Below the pieces are notes generated by a model that was not told where the DNA came from, did not search any database, and worked only from the letters and a program-made list of their open reading frames with translations. Position numbers and translations under genes: made by a program. A DNA stretch of 64,000 nucleotides from Dugong dugon (Eukaryota; Chordata; Mammalia; Sirenia; Dugongidae): positions 6,676,100 to 6,740,099 of the forward strand of contig CM057475.1 in the NCBI GenBank assembly GCA_030035585.1. Direction: 5' to 3'. Shown here one piece after another: positions 1 to 10,759 of the stretch; the stretch's first letter is position 1, and each line of letters begins with the position of its first letter.

Positions 1-952
1 CTATAATGTATACAATTTTGCAACAGCAGTGAAAACAACCAAAAAAATATGTGGGTGGTTACATAGGTATATAGAGATGCATATATGTGTATAGCAAGGC
101 ACATGTGAGTAAATACGTGCGCACATCTAGGTGTATCTGTAGGCATATGTGTACACATGTTTGTGCTGCATATATACCCACATTTATAACAAACCACGTA
201 GGAGGCACAGTTACAGAGACTTCCTAGACATAGCCAAACAACTCATGTGGTTGGTTTACTGGGTCAAAAGACTTGGGACCCAAGTTTCAGGGGACAATTT
301 AGTCAACTGACATAACATAATTCACAAATATAATGTTTTACATCCTAGTTTGGTGAGTAGCGTCTGGGATCTTAAAAGCTTGTGAGCAGCCATCTTAGAT
401 ACAACTATTGGTTTCTATTCCCATGGAGCAAAAGAGGATGAAGGAAATCAAAGTCTCAAAGAAGAAACTAGTCCATGGGACTAATAGCCTACATGAACCA
501 CAGCCTTTTCTAACCTGAGTCCAGAAGAACTAGATGGTGTCTGGCTACTACCAACCGTTAGGACCAGGGACACAATAGAAGGTCCTGGATAGAATGGGAG
601 GAAAACAGAACAAAATTCTAATTCCCAAAAAAGGCCAGACCTGCTGGTCCGATAGAGACTAGAGGAACCCCCGAATCTATCACCCTAACATACCCTTTGA
701 AGTGGAAATTGAAGCTATTTCTGTAGGTCACCTTTCAGCCAAATAATAGATTGCCTTACAGAATAAACAGTATTAGCCATGAGAAATGTGCTCCCTTAAA
801 TGATTAACTATATGAGACCAAACAGTGAACAGTAACCAAAAGCAAAGGTGAGAAGGCAAGGAGGGAAAGAGAATCTAGATCAATGGAAACAGAATAAACA
901 GAATGGAAATAATGTGAATGCTGACACACTGTAAAAAATTATAACCAATGGC

Positions 953-1290
953 CTGGAGAAAGCTGGAGAGTATGGCCCCCAGACACCCTTTTAGCTCAGC
1001 AATGAAGTCATTCCTGAGGTTCACCCTTTAGCCAAAGATTAGACAGGCCCATAAAACAAAACAAGACTAAAGGGGCACACCAGCCTAGGGACAAGGACTA
1101 GAAGGCAGGAGGGGACTGGAAAACTGGTAATAGGGAACCCAAGGTCGAGAAGAGGAGAGTGTTGACATGTAGGGTTGGTAAGCAATGTCACAAAACTGTA
1201 TGTGTACTAATTTTTTAATGAGAAGCTAGTTTGTTTTGTAAACCTTCATCTAAAGTACAATTTAAAAAAATTCTTAAAAAAAAAAAGTTG
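953..1290 (+). mobile_element. 5'-truncated L1 3' end inserted in the L1 3' end
   Basis: A second L1 3' UTR subfamily, recognisable by 'gagtatggcccccagacacc' and 'agattagacaggcccata', ends in an A-run at 1276-1286. It is flanked by the direct repeat taaccaatggc (942-952 and 1291-1301), as expected for target-primed reverse transcription. Related copies lie at 40708-41776 on the minus strand and 63894-64000 on the plus strand. It carries no coding sequence. Confidence 0.75.
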
Positions 1291-1330
1291 TAACCAATGG
1301 CACGGAACAGTTTGCATAAAAATTGTTAAA

Positions 1331-1497
1331 ACCCAAACCAAACCAAACTCGTTGCCGTCCAGTTGATTCTGACTTATAGGGACCCTATAGCACAGGGTAG
1401 AACTGCCCCACAGGGTTTCCAGGGAGGAGCTGGTGGACTTGAACTGTTGACCTTTTGGTTAGCCAAAGCTCTTAACCACTGTGCCACCAGGGCTCCT
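1331..1497 (-). mobile_element. AfroSINE (tRNA-derived)
   Basis: Reverse-complement copy of the common short SINE of this window. The tRNA-like head lies at the right end ('aaccactgtgccaccagggc' on the plus strand) and the 3' end at the left. It is bounded by the perfect 12-bp duplication aaaattgttaaa (1319-1330 and 1498-1509), so both ends are certain. Confidence 0.92.
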
Positions 1498-1526
1498 AAA
1501 ATTGTTAAAGGGGAATCTAATTACTG

Positions 1527-2108
1527 ATCCAAAATCAACACTCATAGAAGCAGCAGTGAAGAAATCAAACGATACATTGCATTGGACAAATCTACTGCAA
1601 AAAATCTCTTTAAAGTGTCGAAAAGTCACGTCAAGGACTAAGGTACTCAGGACTCAAGCCATGGTGTTTTCGATCACCTCATATGCAAGTGAAAGCTGGA
1701 CAATGAATAAGGAAGATCAAAGAATAATTGATGCCTTTGAATTATGATGTTGGTGAAGAATGTTGAATATACCATGGACTGCCAAAAGAACAAACAAATC
1801 TGTCTTGGAAGAAGTACAGCCAGATTGCTCCTTAGAAGTAAGGATGGTGAGACTTCATCTCACCTAATTTGGATGCGTTGTCAGGAGGGACCAATCCCTG
1901 GAGAAGGACATCATGCTTGGTAAAGTAAAGGGTCAGCAACAAAGAGGAAGACCCTCAAAGAGATGAATTGACACAGTAGCTGCAACAATGGGCTCAAGCA
2001 TAACAATGATTGTGAGGATGGCACAGGACCAGGCAATGTTTTGTTCTATGGTACACAGGGTCACTGTGAGTCAGAATGGACTCCAAGGCACCTGACAACA
2101 ACAACAAC
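1527..2108 (+). mobile_element. RTE (BovB-like) LINE, 5'-truncated 3' end
   Basis: Carries the last part of the RTE ORF in broken frames. The stretch encoding AAVKKSNDTLHW and the run ending SYASESWTMNKED (1527-1747) match the minus-strand RTE at 17800-18190. The element ends in the (CAA)n tail typical of RTE. The duplication aattactg (1519-1526 and 2109-2116) marks the insertion. Stop codons and frame changes make it non-functional. Confidence 0.88.
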
Positions 2109-2161
2109 AATTACTGTGTAAACTTTCACTTAAAACACAATAAAATATTATTTTAAAAAAA

Positions 2162-3295
2162 TGAGTGGAAGGCAATACAAAACTCATAATACAGGCAGCC
2201 ACAGAGTTGAGGTTAGGGTAAAGAGCCCTCATGTTAGCTGAAGTAGTCTGACATTTGTTTTTGATTTTTGAAAGATAGTGAATTAATATAGCACTTGTGC
2301 AATTTTTTAAAAGACATACATAAGTACAGAAAAAGATGAAGAGGAAGTATGCTAAAATAGTCACAGTGGTTAATTCTAGGGGTTTTAAATATGAATAATT
2401 GGTTTTTTTTGTATTTTCTTTTAATTTCCAAAAATTAATAAAGAAGCAGGGGATTTTGTTCAGCAGCAGCAAAGCAGCAAAAACTTTTGCAAAACCACAT
2501 GCACAGCAAGCTCCTGGAGGAATACGGACTCATGCCAGCCCATGCCAGCTTGGCCTGCCCTGGTGGCCAGCACTCACTGCAGTGGGGACCATAACAGATG
2601 GCATCTCATGGGTGTCTGGACCAGCTCCTGCTGTCCAGGGGCTTCTTGGGGCCATGTGTCCTGACATAACCTTTCTGGGCTTCCTGCATCTACCCCTTTT
2701 CCAGTGGCAAAATCTTAGACCCTCCAAATCTCTTTCTTCTCCCTCTCTCACTCAGTCAGTCCCTGAGTCTTGGAATCCCACCTTTCATCATCTCCCATTG
2801 TCCTCCCCACCTCCAGCTTTCTCTTCAATCCATCTTGTACAAGATTCCGGACTGACATGACAAAATACCACGAAGCAAGTGTAATGATGCTCAGTGGTCA
2901 CTACTGAGGATAGGACAAAATCTAAATAGCTGACCCTAGCATTTGTGGTACTCTCTTGAATCTGAGTCCAGCCTTTTCTACCCCACCCATCCCCACACTC
3001 CTTTCTCCCCATCTACTCCTCTCCCTATACTGACCTTCTAACAAGAACCTCTTGCTGAAGCCAAAGAGCCCACGCATAGTTTCCCAACCTAGCACACACC
3101 TTCCCATCTCTGGCTCTTGGCTGGTAGCCATCCCCGGTCTGGAACGTTCTCGGCACTCCTCCAGCATGTGCCGGGCTCCTTGGCGAGGCTTCCCTGTTCA
3201 TCACCACTCAGGAATTTGTCTCCTTTCTGAACTCCTGTGCCACAGATTATCTAGCTCCATGCATTTCTTCCACACTTATTATGAAATAATAATAA
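2162..3295. other. Single-copy or ancient-repeat DNA, no gene recognised
   Basis: 2162-2470 is AT-rich and resembles the tail of an old interspersed repeat that I cannot name. 2470-3250 is GC-richer, with open frames of 60-153 codons on both strands. These frames overlap each other, have biased composition and show no domain, so I do not call them genes. Confidence 0.4.
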
Positions 3296-3508
3296 ACACC
3301 AGCTTCTGTCAGGTTGATTCTGATGCACGGCAGCCTCATATGTGCAAAGCAGAACTGATCCATAGTGTTTTCAAGGCTGTGACTTTCTGGAAGCAGATTT
3401 CCAGGCCTGTCTTCTGAGGCAACTCTGGGTAGGTTCTAATCGCCAACCTTTCAGCTAGTAATTGAGCACTTAAACGTTTATGGAAGCCAGGGACTCCCTA
3501 ATAAAATA
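3296..3508 (-). mobile_element. AfroSINE, longer older subfamily
   Basis: Diverged minus-strand copy of the longer SINE form that contains the extra middle block 'ggaagcagatttccaggcct' before the tRNA-like head. The same block occurs at 24382, 53711, 59397 and 60090. A fuzzy aataataa-like duplication may flank it. Confidence 0.75.
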
Positions 3509-4321
3509 ACAGCCACCATTTATTGAGTACTCCAATGTCAGCTGAAGACGGAGTTATTAACCAAAGCCATTAGTTTCACAGAGGGCCAGAGAGGTTAGAA
3601 ACTAGAAAAAGACTAGCAGGGCCCAGCTATACGGCCATGACTGGAGATGGGTTCCCTCAGTTTGTAGTTTTTTGGGCCCAAGAGAACCAAACAGAAGAGG
3701 GCCTGTAGAAGCTGTTTTGAGAAGTCATTTTCAGATGTCTAGAAGGTGACATGTTTGGCATCTGCCCTTTGGCTCTCAGATGGTACTCCTGAGGATCACC
3801 TCTATACCAACCCACAGAAAGTCCAGAATTCCAGCCACAAGGAGAAGGGATCAGACACCAGCATCATCCCAACTCTCCTCCCTCTGGTCCCCCTCTCCTG
3901 CTTGCATAACTCCACTGGCTCTTCCTAGATCACCCATGGCCCCATGGGCCTGTCTCTGGGGAGCTCAGACCCCTGCAGCCTGGCTGCCTTGGCATGGCCC
4001 GCTCTCACCCCAGCTCCAGATATGCCTTTCTTGGGGTTTCCTGTCCTCCAGGCACACCACCTCTTAGCTTACTGTTCCAAGCTTGGTATGGGTAAGGTCT
4101 ACCTAGGGCCAAGGTCCCAACTTGCTCTTTTTTGTACCATTATATCCCATCTTCTACCTCCAGGATCTCAAAGGGAAGTCAAATCTCTTCTTGCTTTCAA
4201 TCTTAGTCCTTTTCTCAAAGTTCTCACTGTGTATCTTGTCTCAGGGCCCCAGATTCTCAGCAATTTGGAGGGACAGAGATGGCAGCCAGGCCCTGCGCTA
4301 GAGGCATGGACAAGCGCTTAA
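3509..4321. other. Single-copy DNA, no gene recognised
   Basis: 3520-3620 may be a worn MIR on the minus strand ('cagagggccagagaggtta'). The rest is moderately GC-rich, with overlapping open frames (3780-4321) that show no recognisable domain. I see no splice-site pattern that would make them exons. Confidence 0.35.
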
Positions 4322-4521
4322 TTAAAAAAAATACAAATCCATTGCCATGGAGTCAATTCTGACTCATGGTGACCCCATGTATTACAGAGTAGAACTGCTC
4401 CATAGGGTTTTCTTGGCTATAATCTTTATGGTAGCAGTTCCCCAGGGCTTTCTTTCATGGAGCCAGTGGGTGGGTTGGAACTGCAATATTTAGGTTAGCT
4501 AGTGCCACTTAGGCTCTTAGG
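4322..4521 (-). mobile_element. AfroSINE
   Basis: Minus-strand SINE copy starting with an A-rich stretch and 'attgccatggagtcaattct', and ending with the degraded tRNA-like head 'gtgccacttaggctcttagg'. Diverged and probably old. Confidence 0.8.
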
Positions 4522-6330
4522 AGCTCTTCCTGAAGACCTGCCTATTTGCCTAGGGGACTCAGGTGTCAGTTGAGCCAGGCTCTATGAGTCCTCACCATCA
4601 GACACCTTCCCAGAAAAAAGCAACCAAGCCTGAGGAGTTTTCTCCACACAGAACAGTGGGCCAAAGTCAGAGACACAGAAGGAGGCTGAAGAGCCTCATG
4701 CCTCTGAGTGCAGGGGACGAGAGCGGCCAGGCTCTGGCCTCGGCTAAGGTGTGGCTACTCCCACACTTACCCTTCTGCCAGCAGCCTGTGGCATCAGCCA
4801 CCTTCCAGAAAGCCTTGGGAAAAGCAATGCATCTGAGGGAGCGCTCAGAATGCATCTGCTTCTGAAATGGATGATGCTGAAGTTTGCACACGGATGGTTT
4901 TATTTTTACCCTGCGTTTCTGGAGAAAGCCTAATGGCTTGCAGTGCGCCTCTCTTCTCGAAATTTAAAAGGGGGAGAAAGAACTCGCATAATTATAATCC
5001 CACAGCAGGGCAATTGGCTTGCCTCTGACTATTAGGTTCCAGTAAACATGTAATATCTATGTTGTCTCTGGAGAAATTCCTGCTTATTTATGCTTAGTAT
5101 TAGGGCAAATATTAGTTAGCATCAAAACAGGATGCAGTTAAGTCTAATCTGATGTCACTAGCAGAGCTTGCATTATAAACAAAATAAGTGGCAATTACTT
5201 TCAAGCTGAACTAATAATTTTTGTGAGTGATTCCATTTTGTGTTCATCAGAAATGTCCGTGGAAGGAAGGTGTGTTTCAAGGAAATGTGCAGGGAGTGCT
5301 TTTTAATCACACTTCATTTAAATGTACACGTGACGGCGAGGATGCTGGCTTTGCCTCGTTCCTTCTCCTTAGGTTTTCCTGGGGGACAGTAATTAGGAAA
5401 TACAATCCAATATAGGAAATGAGCATTGCTGCTTTTATGAGGATTTTAAACCAAATAGCTTTGCTCCTGTAAGTGAAGGCGCGGTGCACTTGCAGAAGCC
5501 CGGTGGGGGGCTCCTTGCCCCCTGGAACTTCAGGCCTTTTGGAAGATGACTCCTTGGCCATTTCACAGGAAGCAGATGGGAGGGCCTCTGATGGGTCCTG
5601 GGGGTGGGACTCTTGGGTCAGGAGGGGTCCCAGGCCACAGCTTGGCTGGAATTAACCAGGCCTCCAGGTTACTCCATTGCGCTCATGGGCTGCAGTTTGG
5701 GGGCATGTCACACTTCCCTACCCTGCCTTGCATTCTTCCTTGAGAGCTAATGGCTACACACCCTTTTTCTTTACCCCAGACTTTAGCAACTGGGCTTCCA
5801 GCACATTCTCCTGACGTACAGAGCTCTTAGCTCAGGCTTGTTTGCTATGAACTTCCTCAGGTTGCTAAAACATCTACCACCCCTGACTCTCTAAGTGCTT
5901 TGTTGAATGGTGTCCCTAAGTTGAGCTCACCCATGCAGCAACCAGAGAAGCCCCCGTGACAAGTATGTAGGGTTAACGGAGCCCTAAGATCAGAACCTGC
6001 ATCCAGTTCTGGGGTAGGAGCATGAGTCCTACGCATGGACGGGGCCCTAGCCCCTTTTCCCTTATTCTAGGAAGGGTAGCGCTCTGACTCTGGACCCACC
6101 CATGAGCACTTTCTCTAGAGGGAAGAGATGGTCCCCATACTGGAGCTGTCAGGGCCCCAAGGGCCCGTTTAGAGCTGAGCATTTGATTGCCTGGTACAGA
6201 GCACAGGAGGCTCAGTGCATATCTCCCCAGGCCCCTGCTTCCACGCGCCCTCCTCTACAGCCAGGCCAGGGCTGGGCCAGTTCCATGTCACTTCCCCTGC
6301 CGTCTCTCCATTTCCCTCCCTTTCACTACA
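4522..6330. other. Single-copy DNA with a possible conserved non-coding block
   Basis: 4522-4900 and 5480-6330 are GC-richer and hold only short overlapping frames without domains. 4950-5470 differs: it is AT-rich, free of recognised repeats, and contains several TAATTA-like and TAAT cores (for example around 5120-5220 and 5390-5400). That is the look of developmental enhancer DNA, although conservation cannot be judged from one sequence. Confidence 0.3.
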
Positions 6331-6490
6331 AAGACACAGTGGGCCTCGCCTAAGAACCAGGCCTGGTAAGACACAGTGGGCCTCTCCTACGAACCAGGCC
6401 TGGTAAGACACAGTGGGCCTCTCCTACGAACCAGGCCTGGTAAGACACAGTGGGCCTCACCTATGAACCAGGGCTGGTAAGACACAGTGG
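6331..6490. repeat. 37-bp minisatellite, about 4.3 copies
   Basis: The unit starting 'aagacacagtgggcct' recurs at 6331, 6368, 6405 and 6442, with a partial fifth at 6479, so the period is exactly 37 bp. Units differ by a few substitutions (gcctaag, tcctacg, acctatg). Because 37 is not a multiple of three the reading frame shifts each copy, which argues against a coding repeat. Confidence 0.95.
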
Positions 6491-6529
6491 CAGAGTCAGA
6501 GAACAAGGTCCAGGTTCTGTCTACATGCT

Positions 6530-6962
6530 TTTAGTGTTATTGCGTGCCATCCAGCTGATTCCAACTCACAGGGACCCTATATGACAGAGTAGAACTGCCC
6601 TTATAGGGTCTTCTAGGCTGTAATCTTTATGGAAGGAGCTCTGGTGGTACAGTGGTTAAGCACTCAGCTGCTAACCAAAAGGTCAGTAGTTCAAACCCAC
6701 CAGTTGCTTCGTGGGAGAAGGATGTGGCAGTCCGCTTCTGTAAAGATTTACAGCCTTGGAAACTGTATGGGGAAGTTCTACTCTGTCCTATAGGGTCTCT
6801 ATGTTGGAATTGACTTGACAGCAATGGGTTTTTGATTGTTTTTTACCTTTACAGGAGCAGCTCGCTAGATATTTTCTCCCACAGAGCCAGTGGTGGGGTC
6901 AAACCGCTGACATTTTGGTTAGCAGCCAAATGCTTAACCATTGTATCACCGGGGCTCTTTCT
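6530..6962 (-). mobile_element. AfroSINE split by a second AfroSINE
   Basis: The left part (6530-6634) carries the SINE 3' half and the right part (6846-6962) the tRNA-like head ending 'taaccattgtatcaccgggg', both on the minus strand. Together they make one SINE interrupted by the plus-strand copy at 6635-6845. Confidence 0.85.
6635..6845 (+). mobile_element. AfroSINE inserted into another AfroSINE
   Basis: Plus-strand SINE with the head 'ggagctctggtggtacagtg', the internal B-box-like segment 'cagtagttcaaacccacc', and the tail 'caatgggtttttgattgttt'. An imperfect duplication (atctttatgga before, cctttacagga after) fits insertion into the older copy. Confidence 0.88.
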
Positions 6963-8284
6963 GCCTATATGGAGCCAGCGATTAGAGGGTGGTGAGAGTT
7001 AATTAGCTAAGACCTCTGGATTGACTATAATAAGTGCCGTACGGAAGGTACAAGGCACTGTTAGGAGTGGGAAGTATCAATGTGGGAGAACACATATAAA
7101 GTTGGGATGATCAGGGCAACCTTTGTTAAGGAGAAGGCATCTGAAGTGGATTTGAGGGGTAGGAGGCAGAACATTACCAAGAGGGCAATGCCCACTACTT
7201 AGAAAACAAAAAGGGAAGCCTTGCAGGTTAAGTAACGAAACCAGGGAATAAATCTCCTAAGAAAGTTCTGTGTGTGGTCATGCATGATTGGAAATATTCT
7301 GCATGCCACATTGGGTCGGTCGAAATAGAATGTAATGAAGCAGCAGAAATCAGTGGATTTCCACAAACACATCACAGTCAACAAGAAGAGCATGTCTTAG
7401 TCAGCAAGAGAGCGGTAGCTGCAGGGCTGATAAAGAGGAAGGGCCGCTACAGTTTTGACAGTCTAGCAACTTCCGGAGAGGGAAGGGCTGCACAGAGTGT
7501 GTGAGAAGTCAGCATAAGAGATGCTGGCAGGAATCTCTTGGGCAGGGCCACTGTGTGTAAGTGAATCGCCAGTAAATCAGTCATGTGCCTGTGTCTGTGT
7601 TGCCTCACCTGATCAACTTGTAGCCTTTGCTGCAAGGAGGGATCCTGGCCCAGGAGACCAGGAGACAGGAGACGGCTGAATTCATTTCCTAGTGGCTCCT
7701 GTGAGCTGGCTTCCTCACTGGCAGCTGCCTACGCTACACTTTGCTGACCTTGCAGGGCTGATCTTTCCTGGGAGAGCAGGATGTGGGAGGAGTTCCCTGT
7801 GGCCAAACACATTGACCATCTTCTTTGCTTGGACACATTTGGGACTAACATCATCTACCTGAGAACTATTTTAAGAGACATCTGGTGTTATCAGAAAGCA
7901 ACAATAACATATGCCTAGAGTGCTTCCATGGGTCTGTCTGTGAGCTGACCTGGGACGCTCCAGTGACTGCCTCACTGTGAGGTGTTCACCTTCAGAAGCG
8001 GAGGACGACCAGGAAGTAAATGGAGGATGACCAGGGTTTTACATTTGGTGCTCAAAGCTGTCTGATTAGAGGAACATTATCAAGTATCGTGTTTGAAAAG
8101 TAGTATTTTTATTTCATTGGTCACCTAATATTAAGACTAGAAGGGACTTCCTTTAAACACTGGGACATAGCCCTGCCCAGAGCTGCTCAGCAAGGTGGTG
8201 AGACTCAGATCCCAGCCCTAGGCCCCTGGCCTTCATCTCTTACCCAGTTCATGTGTCTGGTGTTTGTCACATCTCCCAAATGGG
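6963..8284. other. Single-copy DNA, no gene recognised
   Basis: Mixed composition without clear repeats. 7070-7200 resembles an old interspersed repeat but I cannot name it. Open frames such as 7274-7504 lack domains. Confidence 0.3.
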
Positions 8285-8472
8285 CAGGGGTGGATAACCT
8301 AGTAAGCAAGGTAAGCACAGGTATACTTATGCTTACTTGCTAATCTGTAGTGACCTATTTCACATGGGTTATCTTTGATGTGGTGAAACCTGTGTGAAAT
8401 TGTTTACTACAGATTAGTAAGTAAGCACAAGTAAACCTGTGCTTACCTAGCTTACTGGGTCATCCGCCCCTG
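8285..8472. mobile_element. Palindromic MITE-like element with CAGGGG termini
   Basis: The left arm (8285-8368) and right arm (8390-8472) are near-perfect inverted repeats. Read inward, both begin CAGGGGYGGAT, then run through AGTAAGC, GGTAAGCACAGG, TTACT and TAATCTGTAGT to an ATTTCACA block, leaving a loop of about 20 bases. Such hairpins arise from miniature DNA transposons. CAGGGG-type ends are common among hAT elements, so hAT is my tentative class. I see no matching 8-bp target duplication. No transposase is present. Confidence 0.6.
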
Positions 8473-8587
8473 TCAGGGATTGTAAATTTGAAAAGAGGCT
8501 TTGATTCTGTAGGAAGGTGCTGTGGGGTTGGGAGAGAGACAGATGCCAGCCGTACCTAGAAGCAGAATCTTTGAAGTGGTGAAAAAA

Positions 8588-8653
8588 TGTGAAATGATCT
8601 GGTAAGCCAGGTAAGCACGGTGCTTACCTTGCCTGTTGGATAATCTACCCCTA
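8588..8653. mobile_element. Partial copy of the palindromic element
   Basis: Contains GTGAAATGATCTGGTAAGCC, then the inverted pair CAGGTAAGCAC / GTGCTTACCTTGCCTG, and ends GGATAATCTACCCCTA, the same terminus as the element at 8285. It lies about 115 bp away and appears to be a shorter fold-back relative. Confidence 0.5.
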
Positions 8654-8689
8654 CAAAGGGGGAAGCCACAGGGCTTCAGGAGGGGGCAT

Positions 8690-8790
8690 TATGTCAGATA
8701 TGGGTTGATTATACAGCCCATTTTATAGACAAGGAACAGCAAAATGCAGAGACATTGCTAGGGGCACACGGCATGTTAGGGAGGCATCAA
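8690..8790 (-). repeat. MIR SINE fragment
   Basis: The segment 'cccattttatagacaaggaa' followed by 'cattgctaggggcacacggc' matches the reverse complement of the MIR core as I know it. Old and diverged. Confidence 0.6.
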
Positions 8791-9655
8791 ACAGATGCCA
8801 AGTGTAAAGGACATTCTTCTCAAAAGAAGCAGAACTGGGAGAGGGGAGCAGCGGGTACCAGGGCTGGGTAGAAGGACAGCAGCCCCAGGCTGCCCTGCCT
8901 CAGCTCTCTCATCCCCTACCTGCCCAGGCCTGCTCTCCCCTTTGCCCTGCCTGAGCCCACCTGCCTCCATGTCTGATTATCAGGTCCCACCCTCACTGGC
9001 TGCTCTAAGCCGTGTGCGCTCTCCTGGGCCGTGGTGGCTGGCGAGGGCAGAAAGCCTTCCTATGCTCCCAAGAAGGACATGGACATTGCTGAGTAAAAGC
9101 GCTTGGACCCTGGCAGGACTTTGTATCATTCTGAGGGCGCTGGAGAAGGACGTCACCTGGACCAGATGACCAGAGGAGTCTGCAGCAGCTCCAGGATGGA
9201 GGGCAAGCTGAGGGGGAGCCAGATGGACATCCATCTCAGGGGAGGCTGGGAACTGGTCACCTAATGCTTCTTCCAGGATAGCACGGTGTTTCCGGAAGCT
9301 CCCTAGAAGCAAGGGGGAAGATGGGATGGGGAGTCCTGAACCTGAGTTTCCAGCCCTGGCTTCCCACCTAGGTCTTAGGCAGCATAGTCTAGTCATGTGC
9401 AGATGACTGGCTCCTGGCACTGGCCAGCTGGACTCTCCACTGACCCACTGCCATCGGACATAGTTTCACGGACAGAGCCACTCTGATGGGGGCTGAACAT
9501 GTGGGAGCTGCAGCCTGGCCTATGGCAGGACCCCCACAGCCCTGGGTGGAGTCTGCCAGCCACCAGCCTCTTGTACTCCCAGGAAGCCAGTTTGCTTTTG
9601 CTTTTGAGGTCCCAGAGCCATAGGGGTGTTAGAATAGTGGCATGACTCCTAGGGA
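8791..9655. other. GC-rich single-copy DNA, no gene recognised
   Basis: Long overlapping frames on both strands (8795-9169 plus, 8980-9420 minus) reflect high GC content. No signal peptide, membrane segment or domain is evident, and neither frame starts at a good coding context. Confidence 0.35.
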
Positions 9656-9659
9656 GGAT

Positions 9660-9850
9660 TATGGCATCATGTAGACTTGGTTCAAATCCTGGCCCCACTA
9701 TGTCCCTGCTGTCCGACTTGGGCAGTCAGTGATACCACTCCCTGGGTACAAATGGTGATAATCACAGTACGCACTACATCCCATTGTCGTGGGAACTCAG
9801 GGAGATCATGGATGTAAAACACATGGCACCTAGCCTGCTACAAAGTAAAG
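9660..9850 (+). repeat. MIR SINE
   Basis: 'ggttcaaatcctggccccac', then 'gacttgggcagtcagtgata', then a 3' part with 'aaaacacatggcacctagcc' follow the MIR layout on the plus strand. A second weak MIR-like stretch may lie at 9955-10080. Confidence 0.65.
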
Positions 9851-10759
9851 AGCCCAGTAGCTGCCAGCGATAGTCATCACCGACCACAGAGACTGAGGGA
9901 CAGCAGCTTGGAGACGTGCAAAGAGGCTTTAGGATCTGGTAAAACTGAGGTGCTTTCCAGCTCTGTCAAGTGTTGACCACGTGTTTGCCATGTGTCCCTG
10001 GGCAACTTGCTTTGCCCCCTAGGCTTCACAGTTCTAATAGATGCTGGAATTTAATAGTAACTCAATAAATATCTTCCCTACCACAGGCATTCTGCTATTT
10101 AGGAGAAATTTTGAAGATAGGTGTGAATACATAGTTTAAAACATCCTTTTTATCTTTAATTTTGTGAAACTTGATGCCAATATCAAGTAAGATTCGGCTG
10201 ACTAAAACTGAAATGATAAACTAACCACATCGGCCACGCATATTTGGGGACACGGACTCAAGCTCATCAATAATCTTTTTATCTAGATTCATTATGCATA
10301 TTCTCTGATTGATTGATTAATAGTTCCTGAACTATGAAATAAAATAGGAATTTAAGGTTTGACCATCACCGGAAAAAAAAGTATCATAAAGAAGACTTGG
10401 CATAAAGTTTGAATTTTGTGCTAAGATTAAGTGATACCTTTAAAGAGGTTTATGCAGGGGGGTTTTTGATATGTTTATACATCACTGTGGTTGCTGGGTG
10501 AAGAGGAGATCATAGAGAGGGACTAGCATTAGTTAGGAGACTGATTACAGGTATCAAAACAATCCCTGCAGAGGTGACAGTGATTTGGGCCAGGTGATCC
10601 TAGTAGAGGAGAGCAGTGGATAGCTTTGGGGTTTGTTGTTGATGATGTTGATGGCTTGAATGTGTCTGTAAAGGAGAGCAAACCAACATGTGCACCTCCT
10701 ACATTAATGGCTTGAGAGACTGCAGGGAAGGGGTGAAGCAAGAGCCTTATGTCCATCCT
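9851..10759. other. AT-rich single-copy DNA
   Basis: 10090-10440 has no recognised repeat and contains homeodomain/PBX-like words: TTATGCAT near 10290 and the tandem TGATTGATTGATTAAT near 10305-10321. 10450-10750 may be an old interspersed repeat. No gene seen. Confidence 0.3.

Larger units (their letters stand above)
1..2161 (+). mobile_element. L1 3' end (3' UTR), interrupted by three later insertions
   Basis: Non-coding 3' terminal part of an L1-like LINE on the plus strand. It starts before the window and ends with an AATAAA-type signal and an A-rich tail near 2140-2161. The same family recurs at 24710-25933, where the order of blocks (microsatellite-like TATGTG stretch, block around 'accagaagaactagatggt', end 'cacaataaaatatt') is uninterrupted apart from one SINE. 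Comparing the two copies shows that 953-1290, 1331-1497 and 1527-2108 are foreign inserts here. No ORF is expected in this part. The assignment to L1 rather than another LINE rests on similarity to the 3' UTR of the ORF2-bearing L1 at 35211-43343 and on memory of elephant L1 ends. Confidence 0.7.

Noticed and set aside
2399..2860. 153-codon plus-strand open frame
   Set aside because: Overlaps frames on the other strand, starts in a T-rich old-repeat tail, has no domain and no coding-like composition.
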